From: Streptomyces thinghirensis | Lineage (GTDB): Bacteria; Actinomycetota; Actinomycetia; Streptomycetales; Streptomycetaceae | Assembly (NCBI GenBank): GCA_021502835.1 | Contig: JAKFGP010000007.1 | Span: 18,936-82,935, forward strand | DNA: 64,000 nucleotides | Reading direction: 5' to 3' | In this document: positions 37,563 through 50,580 of the stretch, piece by piece | Numbering within the stretch: position 1 is the first letter of the stretch | How the letters are laid out: every line of letters begins with the position of its first letter | Made by a program: the position numbers and the translations under genes | Notes under the pieces: model-generated | What the model was told of the DNA's origin: nothing | The model's input: the letters and a program-made list of their open reading frames with translations, nothing else | Databases searched by the model: none

Positions 37563-38732
37563 TCGGCGTGACACCGGGCGAGCACCTCCCTGGCGAGCTG
37601 GCGGTAGGCGGCGGCACCGACGGAGTTGGAGGCGTACGTGGTGATCGGCTCACCGGCGACCGTGGTCTCCGGGAAGCGGACCGTACGTCCGATGACCGTG
37701 TGGTAGACGTGATCGTCGAACGCCTCGACGACACGCGCGAGCACCTCACGGCTGCGGACCGTGCGCGAGTCGTACATCGTGGCGAGGATGCCGTCGAGCT
37801 CCAGGTCGGGGTTGAGCCGCTCCTGGACCTTCTCGATCGTCTCGGTCAGCAGCCGCACCGCGCAGCGCGAGAACTCGCACTCCAGCGGCACGATCACCTT
37901 GTGCGCGGCCGTCAGCGCGTTGACCGTGAGCAGGCCGAGCGAGGGCTGGCAGTCGATCGCGATGTAGTCGTAGTCGTCCATCAGCGCTTCAGCGCCCGCT
38001 GCAGCGTGGACTCGCGCGCGACCTCCACTCACCAGCTGCACCTCGGCCGCCGACAGGTCGATGTTGCTGGGCAGCAGGTCCATGTTGGGGACGCGGTCTT
38101 CAGCAGCACCTCGTCGGCCGCCATGCCCGCTCCATGAGCGGGTTGTAGACGGTGAGGTCGAGCTCCATCGGGTTGACGCCGAGACCGACCGAGAGCGCGC
38201 CCTGCGGGTCGGAGTCCACGAGCAGCACCCCGGCGCCCGTACTCGGCGAGCGCGGCACCCAGGTTGATGGTCGACGTGGTCTTGCCGACGCCGCCCTTCT
38301 GGTTGCACATCGCGACGATCTTCGCGGGGCCGTGCTCGGTCGGTGGGCCCGGGATCGGGAAGTAGGGCAGCGGGCACGTCCGGTCAGGTCCGATGCGCTA
38401 CGGCGCTGGCGGGCCGCGTCGGGCGCGAGCGTGGCGGCGTACTCGAAGATCGGGCTCGTACTCCGCGTCCGGGTCGTAGAAGTGCCCCTCGGGCAGTTCG
38501 TCGTAGTCGGCGAAGTGGTTGCGGGACGCGCCACTTCCGTTGCCGGCCCTTGGCGTTCACGTGTTGGCCATCCATACTCATGTGTGCTGTCTGAGTTGCC
38601 TGCGGACTCTGGTGGGCTGCGAAGGCTGCGTACAGCGACGGAGCCGACAGCCCTCGAGACGCCCGGGGCCAGGTGGGCCCGTGCAGGCGTTCCTGGTTGA
38701 CCACCCCCGGGAGTAAATGTCGACTCATTCAC
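37559..38732 (-). CDS. parA: ParA/Soj-type chromosome partitioning ATPase
   Basis: About 385 residues. A nonconserved N-terminus (NESTFTPGGGQPG, HMSMDGQHVNA, FEYAATLAPDAARQ) precedes the deviant Walker A MCNQKGGVGKTTSTINLGAA, LLVDSDPQGALSVGLGVNPM (A'), LDLTVYNPLMERAW, NMDLLPSNIDLSAAEVQLV, DDYDYIAIDCQPSLGLLTVN (Walker B), IVPLECEFSRCAVRLLTETI, DGILATMYDSRTVRSREVL and ITTYASNSVGAAAYRQLARE. Linked to scpA/scpB. It is a second ParA-like protein typical of Streptomyces, distinct from the origin-linked parAB. Frame breaks near 38700, 38660, 38555, 38450, 38365, 38240, 38130, 38100, 38030 and 37990. Confidence 0.9.
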
Positions 38733-39086
38733 AAGTCGTCTTACCTCCTTGGTGACCAGGGAAACTTCTAGAACAGGTCAGCGTGGCCACCGTGCCGACA
38801 TTCCGGCGACTCTATGGCGTGTCGGGCGTCCGCAGCAGCACAATCCGCCGGACCCGGCCCGATGTGCTCGCTTGTAGAGCATCCCACCTCTGGCGCTCAA
38901 GGGCGTACGGCCGTCGCACAGCAGGTTTCACCGGTGCGCGAATCGGTTGAAGCGTTACGTTCGAGGCGAGTTGGCCGAGAATCGCAAAGTGACCACACAC
39001 ACCTGGCCGGACCTTGTCGGGCAAGGTCCGGCCGGGCGTGTGGGGTTGACGACGACTGCTGACGTATCGCCTTTCCGGTTGGTGAC
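38733..39086. other. ald-parA intergenic region
   Basis: About 350 bases with no supported gene. The ald terminator hairpin lies at 39005-39033. The remainder must contain the parA promoter; the stretch just upstream of the parA start is relatively AT-rich, but I cannot place -35/-10 boxes with confidence. Confidence 0.5.
39005..39033 (-). terminator. Intrinsic terminator after ald
   Basis: Perfect 12-base stem GGCCGGACCTTG / CAAGGTCCGGCC with loop TCGGG, starting about 54 bases past the ald stop. Flanking CCACACAC and GTGTGG can extend the stem. There is no U-tract, as usual for Streptomyces terminators. Confidence 0.8.
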
Positions 39087-40214
39087 TTAGCCGAGCAGGG
39101 TGGCCGGGTCGACGTACTCCAGACCGTGCGCCTCGGCGACCTCGCGGTAGACGACCTTGCCGTCATGCGTGTTGGAGACCCTTGGCGAGGGCGGGGTCGC
39201 GGCGCAGCGCCTCGACCCAGCCACGGTTCGCCAGCTCCACGATGTACGGCAGCGTGGCGTTGGTGAGGGCGTTGGTGGAGGTGTTCGGCACCGCGCCCGG
39301 CATGTTGGCGACGCGATGAAGACCGAGTTGTGGACCTTGAAGGTCGGCTCGGCGTGCGTGGTCGGGTGCGAATCCTCGAAGCAGCCGCCCTGGTCGATCG
39401 CGATGTCGACAAGGACACTGCCCGGCTTCATCCGGGAGACCAGCTCGTTGGTGACCAGCTTCGGGGCCTTGGCGCCCGGGATGAGCACCGCGCCGATGAC
39501 CGGGTCGGCGTCGACGACTGCCTTCTCCAGCTCGGGAGTTGGACATGACGGCCTTGTACCTTGAATTTTGAAGATCTTGTCGGCCTCGCGCAGCTTGTTG
39601 ATGTCGCGGTCGAGCAGGGGGTACGTCGAAGCCCGCGCCTACGGCGATCTGCGTGGCGTTCCAGCCGGAGACGCCACCGCCGATGACGACGGCCTTGGCC
39701 GGGGTCACGCCGGGCACACCACCCCGAAGCTGCACGCGGCCGCCGTTGGGGGCCATCGGGTGGTAGGCGCCGACCTGGGGGCCAGCCGGGCCGCGACCTC
39801 GGACATCGGGGCCAGCAGCGGCAGCGCGCGGCTGGGCAGCTCGACGGTCTCGTAGGCGATCGCGGTGGTGCCGGACTCGACAGGCGCGTCCATTGCTGCA
39901 CTCCTTGGAGGCGGCCAGGTGCAGGTAGGTGAAGGCGTCTGGTCCTTGCGGAGGCGGTGGTACTCCTCCGCGATGGGCTCCTTGACCTTCAGCACCAGGT
40001 CGGCGGTGGCCCAGACCTCGTCGGCGGTGTCGAGTATCCGCGCGCCGGCGGCGGCGGTACTCGGCGTCCGGGATGGAGGGCCGACGCCGGCCTCGCGCTC
40101 GATGACGACCTGGTGACCGTGGCGCACCAGCTCGTGCACGCCGGCAGGGTGATGGCCACCCGGAACTCCGTTATTCTTGACCTCGCGGGGGATACCGACC
40201 TTCACGTCGATCAC
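39087..40214 (-). CDS. ald: Alanine dehydrogenase
   Basis: NAD-dependent L-alanine/pyruvate interconversion; about 375 residues, family length 370. GTG start (IDVKVGIPREVKNNG). AGVHELVRHGHQVVIEREAG, ARILDTADEVWATADLVLKV with KEPIAEEYHRLR (active-site Lys), TTAIAYETVELPSRALPLLA, PMSEVAARLAP, VTPAKAVVIGGGVSGWNATQ (NAD Rossmann), AKAPKLVTNELVSRMKPGSV, LVDIAIDQGGCFEDSHPTTH (signature with Asp and His) and EAHGLEYVDPATLLG. Frame breaks near 40155, 40060, 39940, 39790, 39720, 39625, 39560, 39315 and 39180. The upstream 140 bases carry its promoter; no operator is evident. Confidence 0.95.
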
Positions 40215-40354
40215 GGTCCATCGGCTCCAGAGGGTTGGGCTATTTCTACACATACCCGCGTACACGTGGGCACAACGGGAGAGACCGCAAGAACGTGCAG
40301 CAGAGCCAGTCTAATGAAGGTGTTCCGCTGTCCAGCCTTTCAAAGCATCAATCT

Positions 40355-42390
40355 TCAGACGATGCGCTGCGGATTTCGCAGGCCCTCGGCGGGATCTTCC
40401 CTCAGCATGCGATCCGCAGCGCTCCGCTGCAGGCCGGCAGCGGTGGGATCGCCGAGGTGGTCGAGTGTGTCCGCCAGCCGCAGGTGCAGGCGCGGCCTGG
40501 AGGCGGACGTCCTCGGCCCGGCGGGCCACTCGACGGCCTCCTGGCAGGTGCCTGGCGACTCCTCGGGGCGTCCGGCGTACTCCTGCACGCGGGCCAGCTC
40601 GCTCCAACGCCCGCGCGTGCGCGGGCCACGTCGCCCGCCTTGCGGTACCCGGCGACCGCTGGCGCGCCAGCCCCGCTGCGCCTCGCCGTAGCGGCCTGCG
40701 TAGGTGTGGGCGGTGGCGAGCCGGCCGTAGACGCGGGCGGCGTCGGCGCGCTCGGCCCGGGCGAGGCGCTGGGCGAGCGCCCGGCCGAACCAGTCGGCGG
40801 CCCGGTCGTAGTCGCCGAGCTCCAGATGGGCGCCGCCTACGGATTCCATCGCGCGGCCGGTCGCGTACGGGTCGTTCGCCTCGCGTCCGGCGTCCAGCGC
40901 GGCCCGGTAGCGCACCAGGGCCTCGGCGGTGCGGCCGGTACGGGCGTCCAGGTCGGCCAGGTTCAGCAGGGCCGCCGCCTTCTCCCAGGAGCAGCTCGCG
41001 GCGCTCGGCCACGTCGAGGACGAGGCGGTGGATGGCCGTACAGGTCCGGGCGCCGCCGCCTCGGTGCCGAAGTGGGCCACCATGGTCCGCACCAGCTGGG
41101 ACATCAGCCTGCGGGCGAGGGTGTCCAGCTCCCCGTCGGCGACCGCGAGCCGCGCCGCGGCCAGCAGGGCGGGCCGGCGGACCCGCAGCCACTCGGCGGC
41201 GGCCCTCGGGTGGGGAAAGCGCAGGGCCCGCGGCATGCCGAGGGGCTTCTCGCGGGCCTGCGGGCTGTCGGTCTCGGTGACCGCCCGGCAGGACTGGAGC
41301 AGCCGCACCGTCCGCTCCAGCATGCGGGCGCGGGCGAGCTGCAGCTCGGCCGGGCGGTCGTGGGTCTCGGCGAGAGCCCGCAGCAGGGCGTGCAGGCAGC
41401 CGGGGACCTCGTACTCCGGGCAGCGGCGGGTCGACCGCCCGCAGCACGCCGAGGGCGACGAAGTCGTCCAGGGTGGTGCGAGCGCCGTTGACCGAGCAGC
41501 CGGCGAGCGCGGACGCGGTGTGCGGGTCGACCAGGCCGGCCGGGGCGAGGGAGAGCAGGCGCAGTATCCGGGCGGCGGGGCTGGGCGGGGACGCGTAGGC
41601 GGAGGCGGAAGACGCGGCTGAGGGCGGTGCCCTCGTCACCCTCCGCGTGCACCTGCTTGGCGAGGTCGGCGACGGCCGCCTGGGGCCGGGCGGCGAGGCC
41701 AGCCGCCGGCCAGGGTCAGCGCGGCGGGCTGGGCCTGGCAGACCTCGACCAGGTGTTCGGCGGCCCGTGGGTCGACGGTGATGCGGACCGAGCCGGTGTG
41801 CCCGGGACAGCAGCTCCACGGCCGACTTGGTGTCCAGGCCGCCCAGCGTGCACGGGCGGACGTCGGCGATACCGGTCAGCGGGCCCTCGGCGACGACGAC
41901 GGCCAGAGCAGTCCGGGGTGTCCGGCAGCAGGGCGTCGACCTGCTCGGTGTCGGCCGCGTCGTCGAGCAGGAGCAGGACCTTGCGGTCGGCGAGGGCGGT
42001 GCGGAGCGCCTCGGTGAGGTCGTCCTCGTCGGCCCCGGGCGGGTTGGGGCGGTCCAGCTCGCTCAGCAGTTCCCGGGCGAGCCGCCCGACGGGCACGCGC
42101 GTGCCGTCCGGTTCGCTCAGCCGGGCGCGCAGCACGCCGTCGGGGTAACCGTCAGCGACCTGGGCGGCCAGCTCCTCGGCGAGCGCGGTACGGCCCGAAC
42201 CGGGCCGGCCCGGCGATGAGCAGCACGCGCGCGCGGGGTGCCTTGCGGCCGGAGAGGGTGTCCAGGCCCGCGCGCTCGATGTCGGCGCGCAGCTCCTTCC
42301 AGCTCCCGGGTGCGGCCCAGGAACCGACTCTCCTCAGCGAGGGTCCTCCGACAGCCGTACGCCGTCCGTGTCCACCGCCTGATCCGTCAC
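40355..42390 (-). CDS. STAND/AfsR-like NTPase with TPR repeats, no DNA-binding domain
   Basis: About 680 residues. From the GTG: RVLLIAG then a P-loop of the form G-x-P-G-S-G-R-T (Arg in place of the usual Lys, read across a frame break), LTEALRTALADRKVLLLLDD (Walker B), TEQVDALLPDTPDC, LSRHTGSVRITVDPRAAEHL-like, the winged-helix part ARILRLLSLAPAGLVDPHTA and LAGCSVNGARTTLDDFVALG, then TPRs such as ALLNLADLDARTGRTAEALV, YRAALDAGREANDPYATGRA and ELGDYDRAADWFGRALAQRL, ending EGLRNPQRIV. It resembles the ATPase-TPR half of SARP regulators, lacking the SARP domain. Role unknown. Confidence 0.8.
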
Positions 42391-42555
42391 GGGCCACACT
42401 CCCGATCCCACCGCACGCCGGCGCCCGCCAGGGCCCGGTTCGGGCGTTTCCAGAGCCTAGTTCACGCTCTGCTACGTTCCCTGCGGAGCGCGGCGGGCAC
42501 ATCCCTCGATCGGATCAACCGATGGTCACACCACGGCGGGCGAGGAGAGTGGTTC

Positions 42556-43192
42556 TCAGGCCTCGAACGGCCGCGCCGCCACGGCGCCTGAGCCGGGCGG
42601 AGCGCGTCGAGCCCGTCGCCCTGCTCCGCCGCGACCAGCGAGAGCACGCCCACGACCAGGCAGTTGTTGTGCAGCTCGCCCGCGAGCACGCCCCGGACCA
42701 GGTCCGCCACGGGCACCCGGGCCAGCTCCATGTCGGCCTCTTCGTCCTCGACCTCGAAGCGCTCGCCCTCGGCCTCCGACAGGTTCCGGGCGAGGAAGAT
42801 CCGCACGGCCTCGTCGCAGCCACCGGGGGTGGTGTAGACGTCGGTCAGCACCCCGCCAGTCCTCGGCCTTGACGTGCGCCCTCCTCGTACAGCTCGCGCT
42901 GGGCGGCGTGCAGCGGGTTCTCGCCGGGGACGTCGAGCAGACCGGCCGGAATCTCCCACAGCTTCTCCGCACGGGGTGCCGGTACTGCCGGATGACCAGG
43001 GCGCGTCCCTGGTCGTCCAGGGCGAGGACGGCCACGGAGCCGGGGTGGACCTGGTAGTCGCGGGTCACCACGGAGCCGTCGGGCATGACCACGTCGTCCG
43101 TGCGGACGGAGGTCTTCTTCCCCCCGGAAGGGCGTCTCGGTGCCCCGGACCTCCCACTCCTCGGGGATGTCCTTGATCGTGCTGCCCGTCAT
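42556..43192 (-). CDS. NUDIX hydrolase, ADP-ribose pyrophosphatase type
   Basis: About 210 residues. [40 protein letters not shown] (typical ADPRase dimer strand), [20 protein letters not shown], the NUDIX region [20 protein letters not shown] then [15 protein letters not shown] (frame break near 42880; G-x5-E-x7-R-E-x-x-E-E), [20 protein letters not shown] and [18 protein letters not shown], ending AARPFEA. Hydrolyses ADP-ribose to AMP and ribose 5-phosphate in the family. Directly downstream of pyrG on the same strand, separated by a terminator hairpin. Confidence 0.9.
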
Positions 43193-43228
43193 GCCTGACC
43201 TGCGCCCTTCCAGACGTAGCGCGAAAAG

Positions 43229-43262
43229 CCGGGGCCCGCGCCGTTGAATGCGCGCGCCCCGG
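43229..43262 (-). terminator. Hairpin terminator between pyrG and the NUDIX gene
   Basis: Arms CCGGGGCCCGCGC and GCGCGCGCCCCGG pair over 13 bases with one mismatch around the loop CGTTGAAT. It lies 20 bases after the pyrG stop and 37 bases before the NUDIX start. Confidence 0.7.
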
Positions 43263-43281
43263 CCACCGTACAACTGGTGTG

Positions 43282-44950
<1,669 letters not shown>

Positions 44951-45478
44951 GGCCAAGGGGGCTCCCGTGGTCGCGGTCTGGGGTGCGGTGCGCTCGTCGT
45001 CCGACCCGGTCGTACCGGGTTGTCGTCGGTGGCGCCGTCGCTGCGGTTCCGGGGTTTTTCTCCCACCGGTCCACGGGCTACCAGCGTATCAGCGCCTCGG
45101 GGCGATGGCTTCCGGCCACCCTCCGCGCACGCTCGGACACTCAGGCGCGCGGTTCACCGTTTCCTCACCCGTTGGTCACTCGTTCGGCGGACCCGGGTTG
45201 CCCGGAGCGGCACACAGATCATCTACGTGCGTCGTATCCTGCTCGGACGTTCGCTGCCGAGCCTGCCCGGCGACACGGCACCACCCCTCGCCCGTCAGCG
45301 CCGGAACAACGAGAGCTCGTCAGTTCGTTGAGCAACAATTGTCGTTTGCGGCACAGCGTTTGGCTTCACGGCCGAACGGCTGCTTTGCTTCATGGCTCAA
45401 CGACGCATGACAAACCCCCTTGACCGCACCAGCGACCGCCCCTCGTGGGGTGACGTGGCCGTTCGACTGGAGTTGCAC
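44951..45478. other. pyrG/GH15 divergent intergenic region
   Basis: About 530 bases between divergent starts. No gene is supported, although one plus-strand frame extends the GH15 protein upstream to 45392. The part near 45325-45400 is AT-richer, with GTTGAGCAAC and CAATTG palindromes (45327-45342), and probably carries the GH15 promoter. The pyrG promoter should lie near 45000-45100. Confidence 0.5.
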
Positions 45479-47286
45479 GTGGCCGGGCGCATCGAAGACT
45501 ACGCACTCATCGGAGACATGCAGACCGCCGCCCTGGTCTGCCGGGACGGCACAGTCGACTGGCTGTGCCTGCCCCGCTTCGACTCGCATGCCATCTTCGC
45601 CGGTCTGCTGGGCACCGGGGAACACGGCTTCTGGCGGCTCGGACCCGCCTACGCCCCCGGCGCCGAACCGCCCACCGCGGCCCGGCGGACCTACCGCGGC
45701 GACTCGCTGATCCTGGAATCCGAGTGGGACACCCCGCGCGGCACGGTGCGAGTGACCGATTTCATGCCGCCGCGCGACGCGCGCGCCGCAGGTGATCCGG
45801 ATCGTGGAGGGTGTCTCCGGCCGGGTGCCGATGCGCTCGGAGCTGCGGATGCGGTTCAGCTACGGCCGCGTCGTCCCGTGGGTGCACAAGCACGAGGGCC
45901 GCACGGTGGCCGTCGCGGGCCCCGACTCCGTGTGGTTCGACACAGAGGCCGAGACCTACGGCAAGGCGCTCACCACGTACGCGGACTTCACGGTCTCGCC
46001 GGGTGAGCGGATCGCCTTCACCATCTCCTGGGAGCCCTCGCACAAGGAGCCGCCGGCGCTGCCGGAGCCCGAGCAGTCGCTGGAGGCCACCGAGGACTTC
46101 TGGCGCGACTGGGTCGAGCACTGCACGTACCACGGCCCCTACCGCAAGCCGTGGTCCGCTCCCTGATCACCCCTGAAGGCCCTCACCTCACGCCCCCCAC
46201 CGGCGGCATCGTCGCCGCGCCCACCACCTCCCTGCCGGAGGACATCGGCGGCGTCCGCAACTGGGACTACCGCTACACCTGGCTGCGCGACGCGGCGATC
46301 ACCCTGTCCCTCGCTGCTGCGCACCGGTTACCGCGAGGAGGCCCGCGCCTGGCGCGAGTGGCTGCTGCGCGCGGTCGCGGGCGACCCGGAGAACCTGCAG
46401 ATCATGTACGGCATCGCCGGCGAGGCGCGAACTCGGCGAGGCGGAGCTGGACTGGCTGCCCGGCTACGAGGGCTCCGGGCCGGTCCGGGTCGGCAACGGC
46501 GCCGCGCACCAGCTCCAGCTGGACGTCTACGGCGAGGTCACCGAGGCCCTGCACCTGGCCCACATGACGGGCCTGTCCCGCAACGACTACGCCTCGCTGC
46601 TCCAGCTGAAGCTGATCCGCTACCTGGAGGACCACTGGCAGGAGCCGGACGAGGAGCATCTGGGAGGTGCGCGGCCCGCGCCGGCACTTCGTGCACTCCA
46701 AGGTGATGGCCTGGGTCGCCGTCGACCGCACCATCAAGCTGATCGAGTCCGGCGACGCCGACGGCCCGCTGGAGCGCTGGAAGCAGCTGCGCGACGACAT
46801 CCACCGCGACGTGTGCGAGAAGGGCTACGACAAGGAACGCAACACCTTCACGCAGTCCTACGGCTCCCAGGAACTGGACGCCTCGCTGCTGCTGATTCCG
46901 CAGATGGGCTTCCTGCCGCCGGACGACAAGCGGGTCATCGGCACCATCGAGGCCATCCAGCGTGAGCTGTCCACGTCGGACGGCTTCATCCTGCGCTACC
47001 CGACGGAGGGCGGCAGCGAGGGCGTCGACGGCCTGCCCGGCGACGAGGGCGCCTTCCTCGCCTGCTCGTTCTGGATGGCCGACGACCTGGCGATGATCGG
47101 CCGGGTGGACGAGGCGCGGAAGCTCTTCGAGAAGCTCCTCTCCCTCCGCAACGACCTCGGCCTCCTGGCCGAGGAATGGGACCCCGCCTCCAGCGCCAGG
47201 TCGGCAACTTCCCCCAGGCCTTCAGCCACGTCCCCCTGATCGACACGGCACTGGGGCTGACGGCGGAGCGGGGCGTACGGAGGCTG
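45479..47286 (+). CDS. Glycoside hydrolase family 15 protein (glucoamylase/trehalase-like)
   Basis: GTG at 45479 with GGAG upstream gives [20 protein letters not shown], the standard family start. [60 protein letters not shown], the catalytic-domain signature [92 protein letters not shown] and [10 protein letters not shown] (general base Glu) with [20 protein letters not shown]. About 600 residues. Bacterial GH15 proteins of this type cleave trehalose or alpha-glucans in the cytoplasm. Frame breaks near 45785, 46145, 46310, 46430, 46660 and 47190; the exact stop is uncertain. Confidence 0.9.
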
Positions 47287-47293
47287 ACACAAC

Positions 47294-47363
47294 CGACTGC
47301 CCGCCGCCGCACCGCCGCTGCGGGTAGTCGTGCCCCGCCGCTGCCGCTGCGGGCAGTCGTGCC
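47294..47363. repeat. Inverted/direct repeat after the GH15 gene
   Basis: CGACTGCCCGC (47294-47304) pairs with GCGGGCAGTCG (47349-47359). The related unit CCGCTGCGGGTAGTCGTGCC (47315-47334) recurs as CCGCTGCGGGCAGTCGTGCC (47344-47363). A terminator or extragenic repeat element is likely. 47364-47531 holds nothing further that I can support apart from the PucR promoter. Confidence 0.65.
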
Positions 47364-47531
47364 GCTGGGGCGGCACAGGTGGGCGCAGCGCACCCGGCCG
47401 GCGCCGGTTCCCGTCACCCACCCCCGGCCCACACCCACGCCGGGCACGCGGCTCCACAGCTCACGTCAAAGGCACAAGGCACCCGGCACCGAAGATGTGC
47501 CCGCCCCACACCCCCAGGTACCGTCCGCTCC

Positions 47532-49174
47532 ATGAACACCCCCCAGCGCACCCCCACCCTCGGGGATCACCGTGCAGCGTGCCCTGGAACTCCCCGGCCT
47601 CCGCAGCGGCCTCCCGGAGATCCTCGCCGGCGCCGACCGCCTGCACCGCACCGTGCGCTGGGTCCACGCCGGCGAGGTCCCCAACATCGCCTCCCTCCTC
47701 AAGGGCGGCGAACTCCTCCTCACCACCGGCTACGGCCTCGGCACCCGCCCCGCCGAACAGCGCGCCTTCGTCCGCACCCTCGCCGAGCGCGGCATCGCGG
47801 CCCTCGTCGTGGAACTCGGCCCGCGCTTCGCCCGCCTGCCCGCCGCCCTCGTGGACACGGCCCGCGCGGCCGGACTGCCGCTGGTCCAGCTGCACCGCGA
47901 GGTGCCGTTCGTGACGGTCACCGAGGAGGTCCACACCGAGATCGTCAACGGCCACTACGCGCTGGTCCAGCGGGCCGAAGAAGTGCACCGCCGTTGCACG
48001 GAGGCCCTCCTCGGCGGCGGCGGGGTGCCCCAGGTACTCGGCATCCTGGCCGACTTCGGCGGCAACCCGGTCTTCCTGGAGACCACCGACGGCCGCCTGC
48101 TGTACGCCGCCGGCGCCGGCCCCGAGGGCGCCGACCCGCTCCAGGTGTGGGAAGGGCTGCGCGGCCCGCACAAGGAAGCCCCGCCTCCGGCGGGGCTCGG
48201 TCCCTGGTGGACGTGCCCGGCGGCGGCCCCGGCACCGGTTCGGTACGCGCCCGGCTCGTTCTCCTGCCCGTACGGTCCCCCGCTGGCGCCGGTGCACCGG
48301 ATGGCGGCCGAGCGGGCGGCCGGCATCCTCGCCGTGGTGCTGATGCAGGCCCGTCGGGAGGAGGAACTCGCGGCGCGCGGGCGCGGCGACTTCCTCACCG
48401 ACCTCGCCGAGGGCCGGATCACCCCGGAGGACGCCCCGGCGCAGGCCCGCGTCCTGGGCTTCAAGCCGGGCGCCGGCCCGCTGCCCCCGGTGGTGATGCG
48501 GCTCGGCGACACCCTGTCCCCCGCCGGTGGCGGCTGGGCGGTGCTGGCGCGCGCGGTCGCCGAGGAGCTGGCGTCGGTCGGGGTGCCGGTCCTGCTGGGC
48601 GTACGGCCGGTGGAGGGCCGGGTGCCGCTTCTGCTGGGCCTGCGCACGGAGTCGGAGCGGACGGCGGTCGCCGACCGGGTCGCGGTGGCGTTGCGGGCGG
48701 GTGTGGAGCGGGCCGGGATGCAGCCGCCGGGGGCGCAGCCGCCCGTCGTGGTCGTCGGAGTGGCCGGCGGCTGGGCGGCGGCGTCCGCGAGTCTCAGGCA
48801 CGCGGCGGAGACGGCGACCGCGGCCCAGGGCCTCACCGACCGGCCCTGGTACGACGCCCGGCGCCTCGACATCGACCTGCTGCTGTGGCGGCTGCGCGAG
48901 CATCCGGACCTCGCGGCCTTCGTGGACCGGGCGATCGGTCCCCCTGCGCGACCACGACAACCGTGCCAAGCCGCCCCCCTGCTACCCACCCTCCAGACGT
49001 ACCTGGCGCACGCGGGCCGCAAGGCGGAGACGGCGCGCGAACTCCACCCTCAACCGGCAGACGCTCTACAACCGCCTGGCACGGATCGGGGAGTTGCTGG
49101 GCACCGACCTCGACGACCCGCAGACCGTCCTGGCGTTGAGCCTGGCCCTGCGCGCCCGCCGGCACGTGCCCTAG
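47532..49174 (+). CDS. PucR-family transcriptional regulator
   Basis: ATG at 47532 (NTPQRTPTL) leads into VQRALELPGLRSGLPEILAG, the PucR N-terminal domain with VRWVHAGEVPNIASLLKGGE, LLLTTGYGLGTRPAEQRAFV and LERGIAALVVELG-type strands. A GGDEF-like middle, LDIDLLLWRLREHPDLAAFV, and the C-terminal HTH_30 helix-turn-helix, read across frames: LLPTLQTYLAHAGRKAETAR and LNRQTLYNRLARIGELLGTD, DLDDPQTVLALSLALRAR. About 545 residues. PucR-type proteins regulate purine, amine or amino-acid catabolism; no target operon is adjacent. Frame breaks near 47565, 48945 and 49043. Confidence 0.9.
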
Positions 49175-50353
49175 ACCAGCGCGCCTAGAGCAGCGCGCCT
49201 AGACAGCGGCGCGGGCTGCGTCAACTCGTCGTAGACGCTGAGGACCTGGGCGACGGTCTCGTCCTCGGTCGGCCAGGTGGCCGCCTGCCGTACGCCCCGG
49301 TCCTTCAGCTGCTCGCACCGGCCCGGGTCGGCGAGCAGCCGGACGACGGTGTCGGCGAGGGCCTCCGCGTCCCCGCCCGGGACGAGTTCGGCGGCGTCAC
49401 CGACGAGTTCGGGAATGCCGCCCACGTCGCTCGCGACGAGCGGCACGCGCGCCGTGGAGCGCCTCCTGGGCGAGGACGGAGCAGCGCCTCCCGGCGGCTC
49501 GGCAGCAGGGCGAGGTCGGCCGCGGCCAGAAGGTCGGTGACGTCGTCGCGGCTGCCCATGAGCACCACCGGCAGGTCCTCGTCCTCGATCCGCCGCTGCA
49601 ACTCCGCGCGCAGCGGGCCCTCCCCGGCGACGACGACCAGCGGTACCGGGTCGAGCCGGCGCCAGACACGGGCGGCGTCGAGCAGGACGTCGTAGCCCCG
49701 GTGCCGCTCCAGGGAGCCGACGGCGATCAGCAACAGGCGGCCGATGGCACCGAGTTCCGCCCGGATCTTCGGGCGCCGCCATTCGGGGTCGTCGGGGTCG
49801 TCGGGTTCGGCCGGCCGGCACGGGCGGGCGGGGAGCGCGACGGGGCCGAGCCGGGCGTCCCGCGCGCCCGTTCGCCGCGCCCGGTCGACCAGCTCCGAGG
49901 GTGGCGCCGAGCACCACGGTGGCGGCCTTCATCACCCGTCGTTCCGGGACAGCGCAGCAGTTGGGCGCGCGCTCCTTCGGCATGGACCCGGTCGTGCCAG
50001 GTGACGACGAGCGGAGTGCGGACCCGGCGGCCGCCGAGGGCCAGTGCGGCGCGGAAGGAGGCGTGCAGCCCGTGCGCGTGCACCAGGTCGGCGTCCGCGC
50101 ACACCGCCCGCAGCGCGGCAACGGAAACGGGGTCGCTGCTGCGCGGCACGTGCACGTGGTCGGCTCCGGCGCCGGTGAAGTCGTAGGTGCGTTCCGCATC
50201 GGCGGGGGCGCACACCGTCACTTTCACGCCCCGTGCGACGAGCCCCGCGGCCAGGAGCGCACGTGCGTGCTACTGCCGGCGTTGCCGCCGCCCAGCACCT
50301 GCACGGTGCGCAGCGGCGACTGGCCGTGCGGTGGTGGCTGCTCCGGGGGTCAC
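49171..50353 (-). CDS. GT4-type glycosyltransferase
   Basis: GT-B enzyme with a GTG start near 50353. VQVLGGGNAGSSTHVR-like N-terminus (frame break near 50265), KVTVCAPADAERTYDFTGAG, DADLVHAHGLHASFRAALAL, TPLVVTWHDRVHAEGARAQL, LIAVGSLERHRGYDVLLDAA, LVVVAGEGPLRAELQRRIED, VLMGSRDDVTDLLAAADLAL, LPSRREA then LVASDVGGIPELVGDAAELV with the E-x7-E nucleotide-sugar region (frame break near 49475), and LSVYDELTQPAPL. Family members transfer sugars to lipids, polysaccharide or small molecules. Its stop is convergent with the PucR stop; a 13-base direct repeat (CAGCGCGCCTAGA at 49177 and 49191) makes the exact end unclear. Confidence 0.85.
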
Positions 50354-50580
50354 GTGGCCGAACTCCTGGTTCGGCTGGGGACGGTCACGAAGAACGTACA
50401 GAAGGACGGTGCGGAGAGAGGCGCGCCGCGCGGTTTCCCAGCGCGTTACTCCGTCAAGGATGCCAGGCCGTACGGGTGTTCCGGGAACGACGACCGCCCC
50501 GTGCGGGCGACCCTCGGGCAACGGGACGGGGTCGGTTCACTCACACGAGTGAGCGTGCCGCCTCGCTCACCCTCTCCCCG